The position numbers were made by a program, and so were the translations under genes. From Caryophanales bacterium (GTDB lineage: Bacteria; Bacillota; Bacilli; JARBTR01), in the NCBI GenBank assembly GCA_029240105.1, contig JARBTR010000013.1, positions 48,622 through 112,621 on the forward strand: a stretch of 64,000 nt of DNA, written 5' to 3'. Below are positions 54,369 to 62,862 of the stretch, piece by piece. The stretch's first letter is position 1. Each line of letters opens with the position of its first letter. Below the pieces are notes generated by a model. It had not been told where the DNA came from. It made no database searches and saw nothing but the letters and a program-made list of their open reading frames with translations.

Positions 54369-55229
54369 CTATTCTACTCCATACACGCCAATCGCAAGTG
54401 TTCCTGGACCAGTATGAACTCCTAAACATGGGGAGATTTGCCCCTCCATATACTCAACGATACTACATGATAGTTTCTCCATTAGTGCAACTTTAACATC
54501 ATTTACCTCTGGTAATGCATCTCCATGAGAAATTGCAATGATGGCCTTTTTATATTTTCCACATTCTTCCGCTGCTAGTTCTATCATTTTATCTATTGAT
54601 TTTTTTCTTCCTCGAACTTTAGAAACTGTATAGTAAATGCCCTCTTCGTTGCAGGAAATAATTGGTTTGAAATTGAACACATTTCCTAAAAGTGATGCAA
54701 CTAACCCGATCCGGCCACCCTTTTGTAAATACTCAAGGGTTTTTAAAACGAAAAATATCTTTGATTTGGATAGTTGTCCCTCAAGTTTTGCGCAAATTTC
54801 TTCATATGACAACCCTTCTTCAAGATACATACCCGTTTGAATAGCATGAAATCCTGCAGCTAGTGCAATATTTTTTGTATCCACAATTTTAAAATTTAAG
54901 CCTTCATAATCATTAGCAATGATATTTATGAATCCATTAGTACCTGATAACCCACTTGATATAGAGATGACGATTACGTTCTCATAGCCATCGTTTTTTA
55001 TTTCATCAAATACACGGATGATATCTCTACCTTCTGGCAATGATGTGGTTGGAATTTCTACTTCCAATCTTCTATAGACTTCCTCAGGTGAAATCGTGAT
55101 ACCGTCCAAGTATTCCTCGTTTTTATAAATTACCTTTAGTGGTAAAAGATACATATTGTATTTTTCAAGATATTCCTTTGGTACATCACAGCAAGAATCC
55201 ACTAGAATTGCAGTTTTTTGTTTATTCAT
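54369..55229 (-). CDS. DegV family fatty-acid-binding protein
   Basis: 286 residues. AILVDSCCDVPKEYLEKYNMYLLPLKVIYKNEEYLDG is the family opening; TTSLP and ISISSGLSGT line the lipid carboxylate site; GGRIGLVASLLG and SHGDALPE follow. DegV/FakB proteins bind a fatty acid and, with FakA kinase, present it for phosphorylation; no fakA is in the window. The gene start overlaps the DUF1836 gene end by 8 bases, so they are co-translated. Confidence 0.93.
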   Translation of the reverse strand: MNKQKTAILVDSCCDVPKEYLEKYNMYLLPLKVIYKNEEYLDGITISPEEVYRRLEVEIPTTSLPEGRDIIRVFDEIKNDGYENVIVISISSGLSGTNGFINIIANDYEGLNFKIVDTKNIALAAGFHAIQTGMYLEEGLSYEEICAKLEGQLSKSKIFFVLKTLEYLQKGGRIGLVASLLGNVFNFKPIISCNEEGIYYTVSKVRGRKKSIDKMIELAAEECGKYKKAIIAISHGDALPEVNDVKVALMEKLSCSIVEYMEGQISPCLGVHTGPGTLAIGVYGVE

Positions 55230-55761
55230 TTGATTTCTCCATCTTTTGATTATTTAGGTTAACAATTTTATTAGCGATTAATTTGTGGGCAAACGCATTA
55301 GCAGCAAAATACAACGCTTGACTCTCTTCAGTCACCGTCAATTCTCTTTCTTTTTCTCTATCATGAATTTGTAGAGCTACATTTTTTAAAGCTCGCTCAA
55401 CTTCTTCACAAAATAAATTGTAGGCACCATTTAAACCGGATAATTCGCTTTGATATCGAATTCCATCATTCACTTGTGGAATGGTAAGTACCTTTTTTAA
55501 TAATCCGATTGCAATTAAATAAGCAAGGTGAATCTTTTGATATTTCTTTTTTTCAGGTTTGGGAATCATTTTTTGTTTCACATAATTATTGATCATTGAA
55601 GCCGTTAAAATATCTTTTTCAACTTCTTCAACAAGATGAAGATACCCATTCACTAGCTGTACTACTTGATCACTATACAATTCAAAATCAGGAAGTTCCT
55701 CCCACCTTGGAAGCTCGAAATCTAACAGCATTTTACTCCAATGTTTTAGTTCTTCACGCAT
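55222..55761 (-). CDS. DUF1836 family protein
   Basis: About 179 residues. WEELPDFELYSDQVVQLVNGYL and ILTASMINNYVKQKMIPKPEKKKYQKIHLAYLIAIGLLK resemble DUF1836, whose middle part looks like a MerR-type winged helix (note the NNYVKxKMIPKP element). It may be a DNA-binding or adapter protein; the function is unknown. It forms an overlapping pair with degV downstream, a frequent association in Firmicutes. The ATG at 55761 is chosen for the AGAGGTG site; the frame is open to 55809. Confidence 0.8.
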   Translation of the reverse strand: MREELKHWSKMLLDFELPRWEELPDFELYSDQVVQLVNGYLHLVEEVEKDILTASMINNYVKQKMIPKPEKKKYQKIHLAYLIAIGLLKKVLTIPQVNDGIRYQSELSGLNGAYNLFCEEVERALKNVALQIHDREKERELTVTEESQALYFAANAFAHKLIANKIVNLNNQKMEKSNE

Positions 55762-55982
55762 TTTATCACCTCTCAAACACAAGATAACACAATTTATTAT
55801 ATTACACAATCTAGTTTTTATAACTAGATAAAAAATCAGGGTTCATTTGAAATTAAAAGAAATAAAGCCAATGCTAAATACTGTAGCATCGACTTTTCAT
55901 ATAGGACATGATTTTAATTTCAACTCAACACTTATGAAAAATGTCTTATCCTCGTTTTAGTTTGTTCATAAAATAAGTTTTG

Positions 55983-56654
55983 TTATTCATTTTTCAAAAC
56001 TTCAGCAAGCTCAACCAATTGTTGAAGTTGTTGTATACGATACTGACGACCTTCCTTTTTTAAATATCCCTTACAGCAAAATTGCGAAAGAACATGTAAT
56101 AGATGACGATAAGAAACACCAAGAAAATCGCAGACTATCATATGTTTTTCCATGTATACATCTTCATCAGCTGTCTGTAATATGAAATCCGCCAGACGAT
56201 TTTCAAGCGGGAAGGCACTACTTTGCGAATATTTTGCAGCCATAATAGTAGCTTTTAAACTTAAGAATTTTGTTAATTCCCGAAGAAAAGTAACATCATT
56301 AAGTATTTTTGTACGGCAGGAACTAAAAGGGATGGCAAAACAAATTGTTTTTGACGTGGTCTGTATCCCTTTTGTATAGTAATCATCGTTTAATAGTTCC
56401 ATTTCCCCAATATAATCTTTTTCATTGATAAAATTAATCAATGATACTTTTCCATTCTTATGTGTTACATAGATTTTTGCTTTCCCTTCAATCATGTAAA
56501 ATAGAAAATTTGGACGCATACCCTCACGGATGATCCACTCATCTCGTTTATATTTATGCACTTCTATATATTCTTCAATAGGAAAAGAAAACAAATGTGA
56601 AATAGAATATTTATCCAAAAAATACTGCCTTTTATCTTTTTTAATTGATTCCAT
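55983..56654 (-). CDS. Crp/Fnr family transcriptional regulator
   Basis: About 223 residues. The N-terminal cyclic-nucleotide-like beta-roll (YKRDEWIIREGMRPNFLFYMIEGKAKIYVTHKNGK, about 33-67) is followed by a dimerisation helix and a C-terminal HTH (MIVCDFLGVSYRHLLHVLSQFCCKGYLKKEG). No CxxC iron-sulphur cluster pattern typical of Fnr is seen. It is divergent from the MFS gene 56734 onward and is probably its regulator (YeiL-like). GGAG is placed 6 bases before the ATG at 56654. Confidence 0.85.
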   Translation of the reverse strand: MESIKKDKRQYFLDKYSISHLFSFPIEEYIEVHKYKRDEWIIREGMRPNFLFYMIEGKAKIYVTHKNGKVSLINFINEKDYIGEMELLNDDYYTKGIQTTSKTICFAIPFSSCRTKILNDVTFLRELTKFLSLKATIMAAKYSQSSAFPLENRLADFILQTADEDVYMEKHMIVCDFLGVSYRHLLHVLSQFCCKGYLKKEGRQYRIQQLQQLVELAEVLKNE

Positions 56655-56733
56655 TACAAACTCCAAAGTATGAGATATCTCCTATTATTGTAATGATATT
56701 GTCGATACTATTCAATCATCAGGGGGAACGACA

Positions 56734-57888
56734 ATGAATACACAAAAATGGATGAATATACAATTCTTTAGTTTCTTTATGTCCTGGGGAGTTTTTCTGC
56801 CTTATTGGACAGGGTGGATGATTCATACAAAGGGAATTACAGTATCACAAGCCAGTCTTATAATGAGTGTAGGTTTAGCAACACGGGGAATAACCACATT
56901 ATTTGTATATCCATATTTATCGGGGAAATGTAGCAGTAAAAATCTTCTAAATGGAATGGCATTCGGAACATTATTGGCCATTATTTTCTATATCCCTGCG
57001 AATACCTTTCTCATGTTAATGGTAGTAACAATTGTGTTGCATTTGTTTTTTCCCACTTTGATGCCAGCTCTAGATAGTGCGGCCGGTGTCCTAGTACAAA
57101 ATAACAAATTACAACATTATGGAAAGAGTCGTTCATGGGGATCTATTGGATTTGTTGTAGCTGGGATATTTTTGACTGTATTAACTGGGGTTTATGGAGA
57201 GAAGATGATTTTTTGGGCATTACTAATTGGAACATTTGCATTTAGTTGCCTTGGAATTATGAAAGCTCCGGCTGATTTATATAAAAGATCACAAAAAAGG
57301 ATGGATAAGAGTAAAAGTATATTGAAACTAGTTCAGTACAAACACTTTGGAATAGTTCTCCTCATTGTGATTTTACTACAAGCAGCGCACGCGTCTTATT
57401 ACAATTACGGTTATATTTATTTACAACACATCAAAGCACCTAAATATTTGGTTGGTATGATTTTAAATATTGCTGTAATTTCTGAAATCGTATTTTTTAT
57501 GATTGCAGATCGAAAATTCCAAAACTTAACAGTTGGATCTTTGTTATCTATAGCAACATTGGGTTCAACCGTGCGGTGGATAATTCTATTTACTTTTCCT
57601 AATATCTTTGCATTCTGTATTGCACAAACATTACATGCTTGCTCATTTGCCATGGGACACTATGCATTTATGAAATATTTAATCAAGAATATCCCACATG
57701 ATCAAATTCCAAGAGCACAAGGTATTTATTCTTCACTTGCTCTTAGTTGGGGAACAGCTTTCTTAACCATTTTTGGTGGTTATTTATATGATATAGAGCC
57801 TAGATATGCCTTTCTTGGTATGATTGTATTTACCATACCCTCATTGCTAGTGTCTCTAATTTATAAAAAATTGGAAAATGAGAAGTAA
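56734..57888 (+). CDS. MFS transporter, HcaT/YwbF-like
   Basis: 384 residues, 12 hydrophobic segments. IQFFSFFMSWGVFLPYWTGWMI and GKSRSWGSIGFVVAG, with a DSAAGVLVQNNKLQHYG loop, match the phenylpropionate-porter-type MFS_1_like group. The substrate is unknown. AGGGGG precedes the ATG. Adjacent, divergent crp/fnr gene suggests local control. The downstream terminator at 57981-58012 is shared with the convergent alkD. Confidence 0.83.
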   Translation: MNTQKWMNIQFFSFFMSWGVFLPYWTGWMIHTKGITVSQASLIMSVGLATRGITTLFVYPYLSGKCSSKNLLNGMAFGTLLAIIFYIPANTFLMLMVVTIVLHLFFPTLMPALDSAAGVLVQNNKLQHYGKSRSWGSIGFVVAGIFLTVLTGVYGEKMIFWALLIGTFAFSCLGIMKAPADLYKRSQKRMDKSKSILKLVQYKHFGIVLLIVILLQAAHASYYNYGYIYLQHIKAPKYLVGMILNIAVISEIVFFMIADRKFQNLTVGSLLSIATLGSTVRWIILFTFPNIFAFCIAQTLHACSFAMGHYAFMKYLIKNIPHDQIPRAQGIYSSLALSWGTAFLTIFGGYLYDIEPRYAFLGMIVFTIPSLLVSLIYKKLENEK

Positions 57889-57980
57889 GCTGATCCATAT
57901 GGTTTTTTAAGATACAAAAAGACATACATGTTACTTATTTCGAATACCAAAACTTTTTTATCCGTCTATAATAAAAACCA

Positions 57981-58012
57981 TTCTGTACCTTCGATAAGTT
58001 GAAGGTACAGAA
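57981..58012. terminator. Terminator between the MFS gene and alkD
   Basis: TTCTGTACCTTC (57981-57992) and GAAGGTACAGAA (58001-58012) form a 12-bp stem; the minus-strand side has the better T tract (GGTTTTTA). Confidence 0.8.
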
Positions 58013-58018
58013 TTTAAA

Positions 58019-58723
58019 TTAGCATCTCAAGTAGTTTCTTTTAAACCCAAGTTTTTTCTTAGCAATAGCATTCTCAATAGTTGCTACTACACCTGGTGGC
58101 TTACATTTTGGATCTTGCTGAATAATTTCCTCAAGAATCTTTTTAGCAAGAGTATATGCCCTTTCATGGAGTGGGAGATACGAAATCCCTACCGATATTA
58201 AGAAAGCGTTCATAGCATTCTTTGCTCTTCCCGGTGTTCCATGGAATTCACGTTCAATTTTATCCAATAATCTTTTAATTTGTTCACAGTTAAAGTAATT
58301 ATCTTTTGTTGACTCGAGTGTCCAAGTAAATGTGCTCCACCCAGCACTCATTTTGAGTTCATCACCGCTAGTAATCCATTCCTCAGCAAGTTCCAAATTG
58401 AAATCTGCTTCCACTAAACATACGGCAACAACGAAATCAGAAAGCATAAAGAAATACGCTTTCTCTATCCAATCTTCAAAATCTTGCCTAGACATTTTTT
58501 TGACATCGACAATCATTCCTGCTAAATACATGGCATCATAGTTTCCGGTGTTATATAGAGCAAATGCTAAATCATTATCATGCTTGATTTTTTTAACAAT
58601 TGGATTCAGATCTTTGATTGCACAACCAAATAATGGTTCATGAGCTCCATTTCTTATGTACGTTTTCTTTGTGCGTTCAGAACCAGCCGCTTCTAACTCA
58701 AACAGCACTTCTTCAAGTTTCAT
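58019..58723 (-). CDS. DNA alkylation repair protein (AlkD-like)
   Basis: About 234 residues of HEAT-like alpha repeats. GCAIKDLNPIVKKIKHDNDLAFALYNTGNYDAMYLAGMIVD is the AlkD-family opening; the scaffold wraps alkylated DNA. Family members excise bulky or positively charged N3/N7-alkylpurines without base flipping. The start at 58723 is preferred (GGGGACTTTT upstream and MKLEEVLFELE); the frame extends to 58777. It is encoded beside a DUF1801 gene on the same strand, 100 bases apart. Confidence 0.82.
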   Translation of the reverse strand: MKLEEVLFELEAAGSERTKKTYIRNGAHEPLFGCAIKDLNPIVKKIKHDNDLAFALYNTGNYDAMYLAGMIVDVKKMSRQDFEDWIEKAYFFMLSDFVVAVCLVEADFNLELAEEWITSGDELKMSAGWSTFTWTLESTKDNYFNCEQIKRLLDKIEREFHGTPGRAKNAMNAFLISVGISYLPLHERAYTLAKKILEEIIQQDPKCKPPGVVATIENAIAKKKLGFKRNYLRC

Positions 58724-58822
58724 AAAAGTCCCCATGTTCTTCGTAATTTTTTTCATTATATCATTAAGCTGTTTCATATTTTTAACAGTATTGTTTACTG
58801 TTCTTTCTTAATGCTAACTTTC

Positions 58823-59194
58823 TTATTTTCGCCAAAAAGTTGGGCAATCCGCCTTATCAACTATGTTAAACTCAATCATTTTCTCTAGTAACAAATAATC
58901 AATTGGACTATTCCACGGGATACGTACTAGCTGCTTGGTGTGGTCATAACCAGATTGCACAATTTCAATTGAAAAATGATTAATAACTGCCAATTCAGGG
59001 GCAACAGCCAAATGATTTTTGGAAATACTAAAACCTATAATAAATGTTCCATGATCAGTAAACATAGGCTGTTTCCAAGCAATCTTTGGTACTAATTGAG
59101 GAAATTTCTTCATTACCCATTCTAAAACCTCAACTGTTCGAGCATAATGTTGTGGGTTTTCAATCCCTGATATATATTCTTCAAAAACGTTCAT
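58823..59194 (-). CDS. DUF1801 (YdhG-like) protein
   Basis: 123 residues. VLEWVMKKFPQLVPKIAWKQPMFTDHGTFIIGFSISKNHLAVAPE matches the DUF1801/YdhG fold sometimes called an iron chaperone. Function unproven. It is followed by the alkD-like gene and may share its transcript. The protein is complete, with no membrane or signal segment. Confidence 0.85.
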   Translation of the reverse strand: MNVFEEYISGIENPQHYARTVEVLEWVMKKFPQLVPKIAWKQPMFTDHGTFIIGFSISKNHLAVAPELAVINHFSIEIVQSGYDHTKQLVRIPWNSPIDYLLLEKMIEFNIVDKADCPTFWRK

Positions 59195-59406
59195 GTTACT
59201 TTCTCCTATAATAAAAAGAATTTGGTTTAAAAACGTGTTGTAAATTCAATTCCATTAACAAAGCATATACACAAATCCATTAAGCATGAAACAGAATTTT
59301 TTAATTGAATTGGTTAAACTTATATTAGTGAAAATAGGTGTAAACTGCAATATGGCTCTTACATTGGTTATGTAAAAATACTACAAAAAGAAAAACTAAA
59401 CAAAAA

Positions 59407-59435
59407 AGAGGAACCCTTATTGAAAGGATTCCTCT
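59407..59435 (-). terminator. Terminator of csp
   Basis: AGAGGAA (59407-59413) pairs with TTCCTCT (59429-59435), plus inner pairs; on the minus strand TTTTTTG follows. Confidence 0.8.
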
Positions 59436-59459
59436 AAATTTTTATAAAACTAATTTAAA

Positions 59460-59660
59460 TTAAAGTTTTACAATGTTTGTAGCTTGTGGTCCACGTTGAC
59501 CTTGTTCGATACCGAATTCAACTCTTTGACCTTCTTCTAAAGACTTGAAACCTTCGCCTTGGATAGCTGAGAAGTGAGCGAATACGTCGTTTCCGCCTTC
59601 AACTTCGATAAATCCAAAACCTTTTTCTGCGTTAAACCATTTTACTGTACCTTGTGTCAT
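59460..59660 (-). CDS. csp: Cold-shock protein (CspA family)
   Basis: 66 residues, a single OB-fold. [30 protein letters not shown] contains RNP1 (KGFGFIEV) and RNP2 (DVFAHFSAI). It acts as an RNA chaperone. The ATG at 59660 has GGAGGT upstream; the frame extends to 59714 but that is leader sequence. A ~135-base 5' leader between the promoter and the start carries a perfect stem. Confidence 0.97.
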   Translation of the reverse strand: MTQGTVKWFNAEKGFGFIEVEGGNDVFAHFSAIQGEGFKSLEEGQRVEFGIEQGQRGPQATNIVKL

Positions 59661-59713
59661 ATTAATGACCTCCATTATTGTTTTTAATATATCAGCTTCT
59701 CGAAAAAAATACA

Positions 59714-59760
59714 CCTATTACAAAAAGTACCGAACGAACTCGATTACTCTTTGTAATAGG
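59714..59760 (-). promoter_or_regulatory. Stem in the csp 5' leader
   Basis: CCTATTACAAA (59714-59724) and TTTGTAATAGG (59750-59760) are perfect inverted 11-mers in the csp leader. Long structured leaders act as cold-responsive elements in csp mRNAs of other bacteria; the same role here is inference. Confidence 0.6.
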
Positions 59761-59800
59761 CGAATTCAAATAATTTTCTGTATAACTTTATATCATGTTT

Positions 59801-59829
59801 ACTATACACTAAATATATATATTCGTCAA
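59801..59829 (-). promoter_or_regulatory. Promoter of csp
   Basis: On the minus strand TTGACG (59824-59829) and TATAGT (59801-59806) with a 17-base spacer, giving a leader of about 135 bases. Confidence 0.75.
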
Positions 59830-60005
59830 ATATAAATATTGATACAAGAAATATAAATCGGTACTGTCTTTTTTTCTGGAAGCTATACTTTATTTTTTCC
59901 TCCATTTAAACCCTTTTATACAATGAAAGTCAAATTCAGGATAAAAATTCGATCCCTCCCACCGAGTGTTATTGATGGGGGAGATAAAACATTTCACCGC
60001 ATCTC

Positions 60006-60087
60006 TGAATAGACGGCATTTCTAAAGTATATTTTAATCGTATCCATGAATAGACGGTTTTTCTAAAGTATATATTAATCGTATCCT
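60006..60087. repeat. Two direct repeats of 41 bp
   Basis: TGAATAGACGG(C/T)(A/T)TTTCTAAAGTATAT(T/A)TTAATCGTATCC, copies at 60006-60046 and 60047-60087, head to tail with only a few substitutions. They end 6 bases from the stop of the LuxR-type gene (60094), so in its 3' flank. Confidence 0.85.
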
Positions 60088-60093
60088 CAACCG

Positions 60094-60720
60094 CTATATT
60101 ACTTTTTCTAGTTCAGTTAAACGAATGCTTTGGGCATAAATGGCTGCTTGAGTTCTATCCGATACCTTTATTTTATCAAATATTCGGGTTAGATGTTTTT
60201 TTACAGTATTTTCCGTAATATAAAGATGTTTCGAAATTTGACGGTTATTAAAACCCCTTCCTAATGCCAACAAAACCTCGCGTTCCCTTGAAGTAAGGGT
60301 ACTAGCAATTGTTTTTTTATCCACTTTTAATATTAAGGGGAATAATTCAGCATCATAATATTTTTTTCCCTTTTTTATTTGTTTCATGGCATAGATTAAC
60401 TCCTCAGAACTTGACGTTCCAAGAATATATCCTTCTATTCCAGTTTCGGTTGCTGCTTGAAGAAGTTCTTTGTTGTTATAAAAATCTATTATAATAAAAC
60501 CTATTCGGGCATGGGATTTCAGTTCATAAATTTCGTCCAAGCCATTCTCATTCCCTGTGTATATATATAGTATGATATCTAAATTTCTGTCCTCATCGAA
60601 TGAATCTATTTCTATTAAAGTTTTTCCATGACGTGAAACCTGTATATCTTCCAATTCTGAAAGAATAGCTTCAACACACTCCCTTAATAAAGGACTATGT
60701 GAAATGATTGCAACCTCCAT
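60094..60720 (-). CDS. LuxR-type regulator with degenerate receiver domain
   Basis: 208 residues, NarL/FixJ layout. The C-terminal HTH is complete (TLTSREREVLLALGRGFNNRQISKHLYITENTVKKHLTRIFDKI, about 143-186). The N-terminal receiver-like domain lacks the usual catalytic residues: the acidic pair after the first strand is replaced by SH (IISHSP), and the phospho-acceptor position reads Ile in DIILYIYTGN. It is thus probably not phosphorylated and may respond to another signal. No histidine kinase gene adjoins. GGAGGTAAAAA precedes the ATG. Confidence 0.85.
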   Translation of the reverse strand: MEVAIISHSPLLRECVEAILSELEDIQVSRHGKTLIEIDSFDEDRNLDIILYIYTGNENGLDEIYELKSHARIGFIIIDFYNNKELLQAATETGIEGYILGTSSSEELIYAMKQIKKGKKYYDAELFPLILKVDKKTIASTLTSREREVLLALGRGFNNRQISKHLYITENTVKKHLTRIFDKIKVSDRTQAAIYAQSIRLTELEKVI

Positions 60721-61084
60721 TTTTTACCTCCATCTTATCAAATTTAAAACATCTTATTTTACTACGAAGGTCGGTTGCACCAGTTGCTCCATACGTTCCA
60801 GGTCCCCAGATACAGAACGTACTTCTACGCTTTCCATTCATATACTTTAAAATCTATACCTATTTTATATATAACAGGGGCAAAGTTTGTTTAAATTTGT
60901 CCTCAAGTAACAGTATTTTTTGTCATATTCTTTACCCTTTCGATAATTATTTTAATTTAAGGAATCCTTTTTAAATAAAAAATAAAAAAAGGTGTAACAT
61001 TTTGAAGAAGTATCAAACTTTCTTCAAAATGTTATACCTTTTATTTTTAGATCTTTATTTGTGGCTTGTACGATTTGATATTTA
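60721..61084. other. Intergenic interval
   Basis: No supported gene; two short overlapping minus-strand frames near 60754-60837 lack a ribosome-binding site. The strong terminator of the next gene lies at 60988-61042. Confidence 0.45.
60988..61042. terminator. Terminator of the coiled-coil protein gene (bidirectional form)
   Basis: AAAGGTGTAACATTTTGAAG pairs with CTTCAAAATGTTATACCTTT, a stem of about 20 bp with one mismatch, and A/T runs on both sides. Confidence 0.85.
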
Positions 61085-61828
61085 TTATTGTAGGTTGTTT
61101 ACAGTCTTTGACCAATTTGTTCCGTTTCCGCTTAATTGGAAAACCCAAGTTTTTGGCGTTAACTTAAAATATACAACTTTTCCAGGCTCAACTGTTGTAG
61201 AACCACCATCGACCGATACTGTCACTGGCAAAATGGTTTTATTATAAACTCTTATAGGGTCCACTGTAGAATTATCGTTATCATTTACTCGAGTTACTTC
61301 TACTAAATTTGTAGCAAATTCTGTTTCTAGAACTAAAGAACTAGACGTGAATTGTTTAGCTGAAGCAGATGCAACATAGCTAGCGTTTTCTGATAGCGCT
61401 TCTGAAGAAAGTTGCTTAATTTCTGCTTGATCTTGGTTAGCTAATTCGATACTAGCATTTGCCTTATTCATCTCAGCTGAACCAGTTTCTATTCTATCGT
61501 TACCAGAAGTTAAATCTACACCTAATCTATCTACCTCAGAATTTGCAGCTTTTAATTCATTATTCAGACGAACAATCTCGTCTTGTAACTTATTTATTTT
61601 ATCTTGACCTCTCGCACTAAAAACATAATTTGCGTCATTTGCCTCGCGCACTTCCCAGTTCGCTTCTTCTAAATAACCTTTTAATGTTGTAACCTGTTGC
61701 TTTAAACCATTGATATTAGAATTTATATCAGTCTTAAAAGATGTATACGTGGCAGCCCCAGCAATAAGAGTTCCAGTTAATGCTAGAGGTAGAAGAGTTT
61801 TAGCTCCTAAACCTGTAAAAAAGTTCAT
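61085..61828 (-). CDS. Membrane-anchored coiled-coil protein, unknown
   Basis: About 247 residues. A membrane segment at about 7-30 (LGAKTLLPLALTGTLIAGAATY) is followed by a long heptad coiled coil with IKxL-type pattern (about 35-150: KINKLQDEIVRLNNELKAANSEVDRLG), then a small beta-rich C-terminal domain (IRVYNKTILPVTVSVDGGSTTVEPGKVVYFKL...GNGTNWSK). Outer location is inferred. I do not recognise the family. The ATG at 61828 has a GGGGGA site; the frame continues upstream to 61876. Alone with its own terminator. Confidence 0.72.
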   Translation of the reverse strand: MNFFTGLGAKTLLPLALTGTLIAGAATYTSFKTDINSNINGLKQQVTTLKGYLEEANWEVREANDANYVFSARGQDKINKLQDEIVRLNNELKAANSEVDRLGVDLTSGNDRIETGSAEMNKANASIELANQDQAEIKQLSSEALSENASYVASASAKQFTSSSLVLETEFATNLVEVTRVNDNDNSTVDPIRVYNKTILPVTVSVDGGSTTVEPGKVVYFKLTPKTWVFQLSGNGTNWSKTVNNLQ

Positions 61829-62385
61829 TAAAAAATCCCCCATTAGAATAAAATTATAGAAATACTGTATGCGCATACATCTTACTTCTGAAGAAATTGT
61901 ATACTAGTCTAAATCTTTTTGTAATTCCTCAAAGGTATAATATTATAGCTAGTTTTTTATCAACCATTAGGTAATTTCCGTATGAAACAAAAGTAGTATC
62001 AAAAAACAGTTGTTGTTGATTACATAAGGTGAAATGCTTTTATCATAAACTTTTTGCAGCATCACTCTCTAAATGCGCAATCTAATCTTTTATATATGAG
62101 GAAAAAGCTTGCTACAAAACTAACCACCCACCAAATAAAATTCGGCAGGGGGATGAGTAATGGGATTTATTCAAAAAAGCTTCTGTGATAAAAACATTGT
62201 TCATTTTACAAGAGTCAATCATATCATTTCCTAAAACTTCAACCTGTTTAAATCCTTCTTTATTAACTTTTAGTCAATAGCAATGAATGTTATCTATTTT
62301 GTCAATTTCAAGCATCTTTTCTGTGACATGGTTACAGAACGACTACCATGTTGTCGAATATAATTTCAAAAACGGAGGGATACAA
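61829..62385. other. Gene-free interval upstream of the permease pair
   Basis: Contains no gene I can support. A 24-codon frame at 62160-62234 (plus) has GGGGG upstream but no other sign. The rest is AT-rich without clear hairpins. Confidence 0.4.
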
Positions 62386-62862
62386 ATGACACAAATCTTT
62401 TATTTGATTAGTATTTCGGCACTTGTTTTTTCTTTTTTAAAAAGCAAAGAAAAAACGAAATTGGCACTAAAAAAGGCATGGAAATCATTTGAGAGCATCC
62501 TGCCACAGATTTTATCAATCATACTTTTAATTGGTATGTTACTTGCAATTTTGACACCAGAACAAATCTCTATGTATTTAGGGAATGATTCTGGGTGGAT
62601 TGGCGTACTTATAGCAGCCATAATTGGAGCAATTATCTTGATTCCTGCATTTGTTGCCTTTCCACTTGCAGCTGCACTCTTAGACAGTGGAGCTGGTTAT
62701 ATGCAAATTGCCGCTTTTGTCTCAACTTTAATGATGGTAGGTTTTGTTACTATTCCAATTGAAATTAAATACTTTGGAAAAAAGGTAACAATTATAAGAA
62801 ATGTACTTGCGTTTTTATTTTCGTTGATTGTAGCAGCGATAATGGGAGTGGTGTTGGGATGA
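62386..62862 (+). CDS. Permease half-protein 1 (COG0701/DUF318-like)
   Basis: 158 residues with four hydrophobic segments, including SILPQILSIILLIGMLLAIL, GWIGVLIAAIIGAIILIPAFVAFPLAAALLDSGAGYMQ and NVLAFLFSLIVAAIMGVVLG. It is similar to the N-terminal half of DUF318/ArsP-type permeases. GGAGGGATACAA precedes the ATG at 62386. The next gene overlaps by 4 bases (ATGA), and the two presumably form one transporter. Substrate unknown (arsenical/metal or thioredoxin-linked permeases are known in the family). Confidence 0.8.
   Translation: MTQIFYLISISALVFSFLKSKEKTKLALKKAWKSFESILPQILSIILLIGMLLAILTPEQISMYLGNDSGWIGVLIAAIIGAIILIPAFVAFPLAAALLDSGAGYMQIAAFVSTLMMVGFVTIPIEIKYFGKKVTIIRNVLAFLFSLIVAAIMGVVLG

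Larger units (their letters stand above)
59661..60093. other. csp leader and promoter region, with 41-bp direct repeats
   Basis: No gene other than the csp leader. Read toward csp it holds the promoter at 59801-59829 and the stem at 59714-59760. Further out lie two 41-base direct repeats at 60006-60046 and 60047-60087. Confidence 0.6.

Noticed and set aside
60754..60837. 27-codon minus-strand frame (MESVEVRSVSGDLERMEQL...) upstream of the LuxR-type gene
   Set aside because: Reads like protein but has no ribosome-binding site, and an overlapping frame (…GPGTYGATGATD…) looks equally coding; could be a gene remnant but not supportable.
62160..62234. 24-codon plus-strand frame with GGGGG 7 bases upstream
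   Set aside because: Only a weak signal; no conservation evidence, composition ordinary. Noted for a possible leader peptide of the permease pair.
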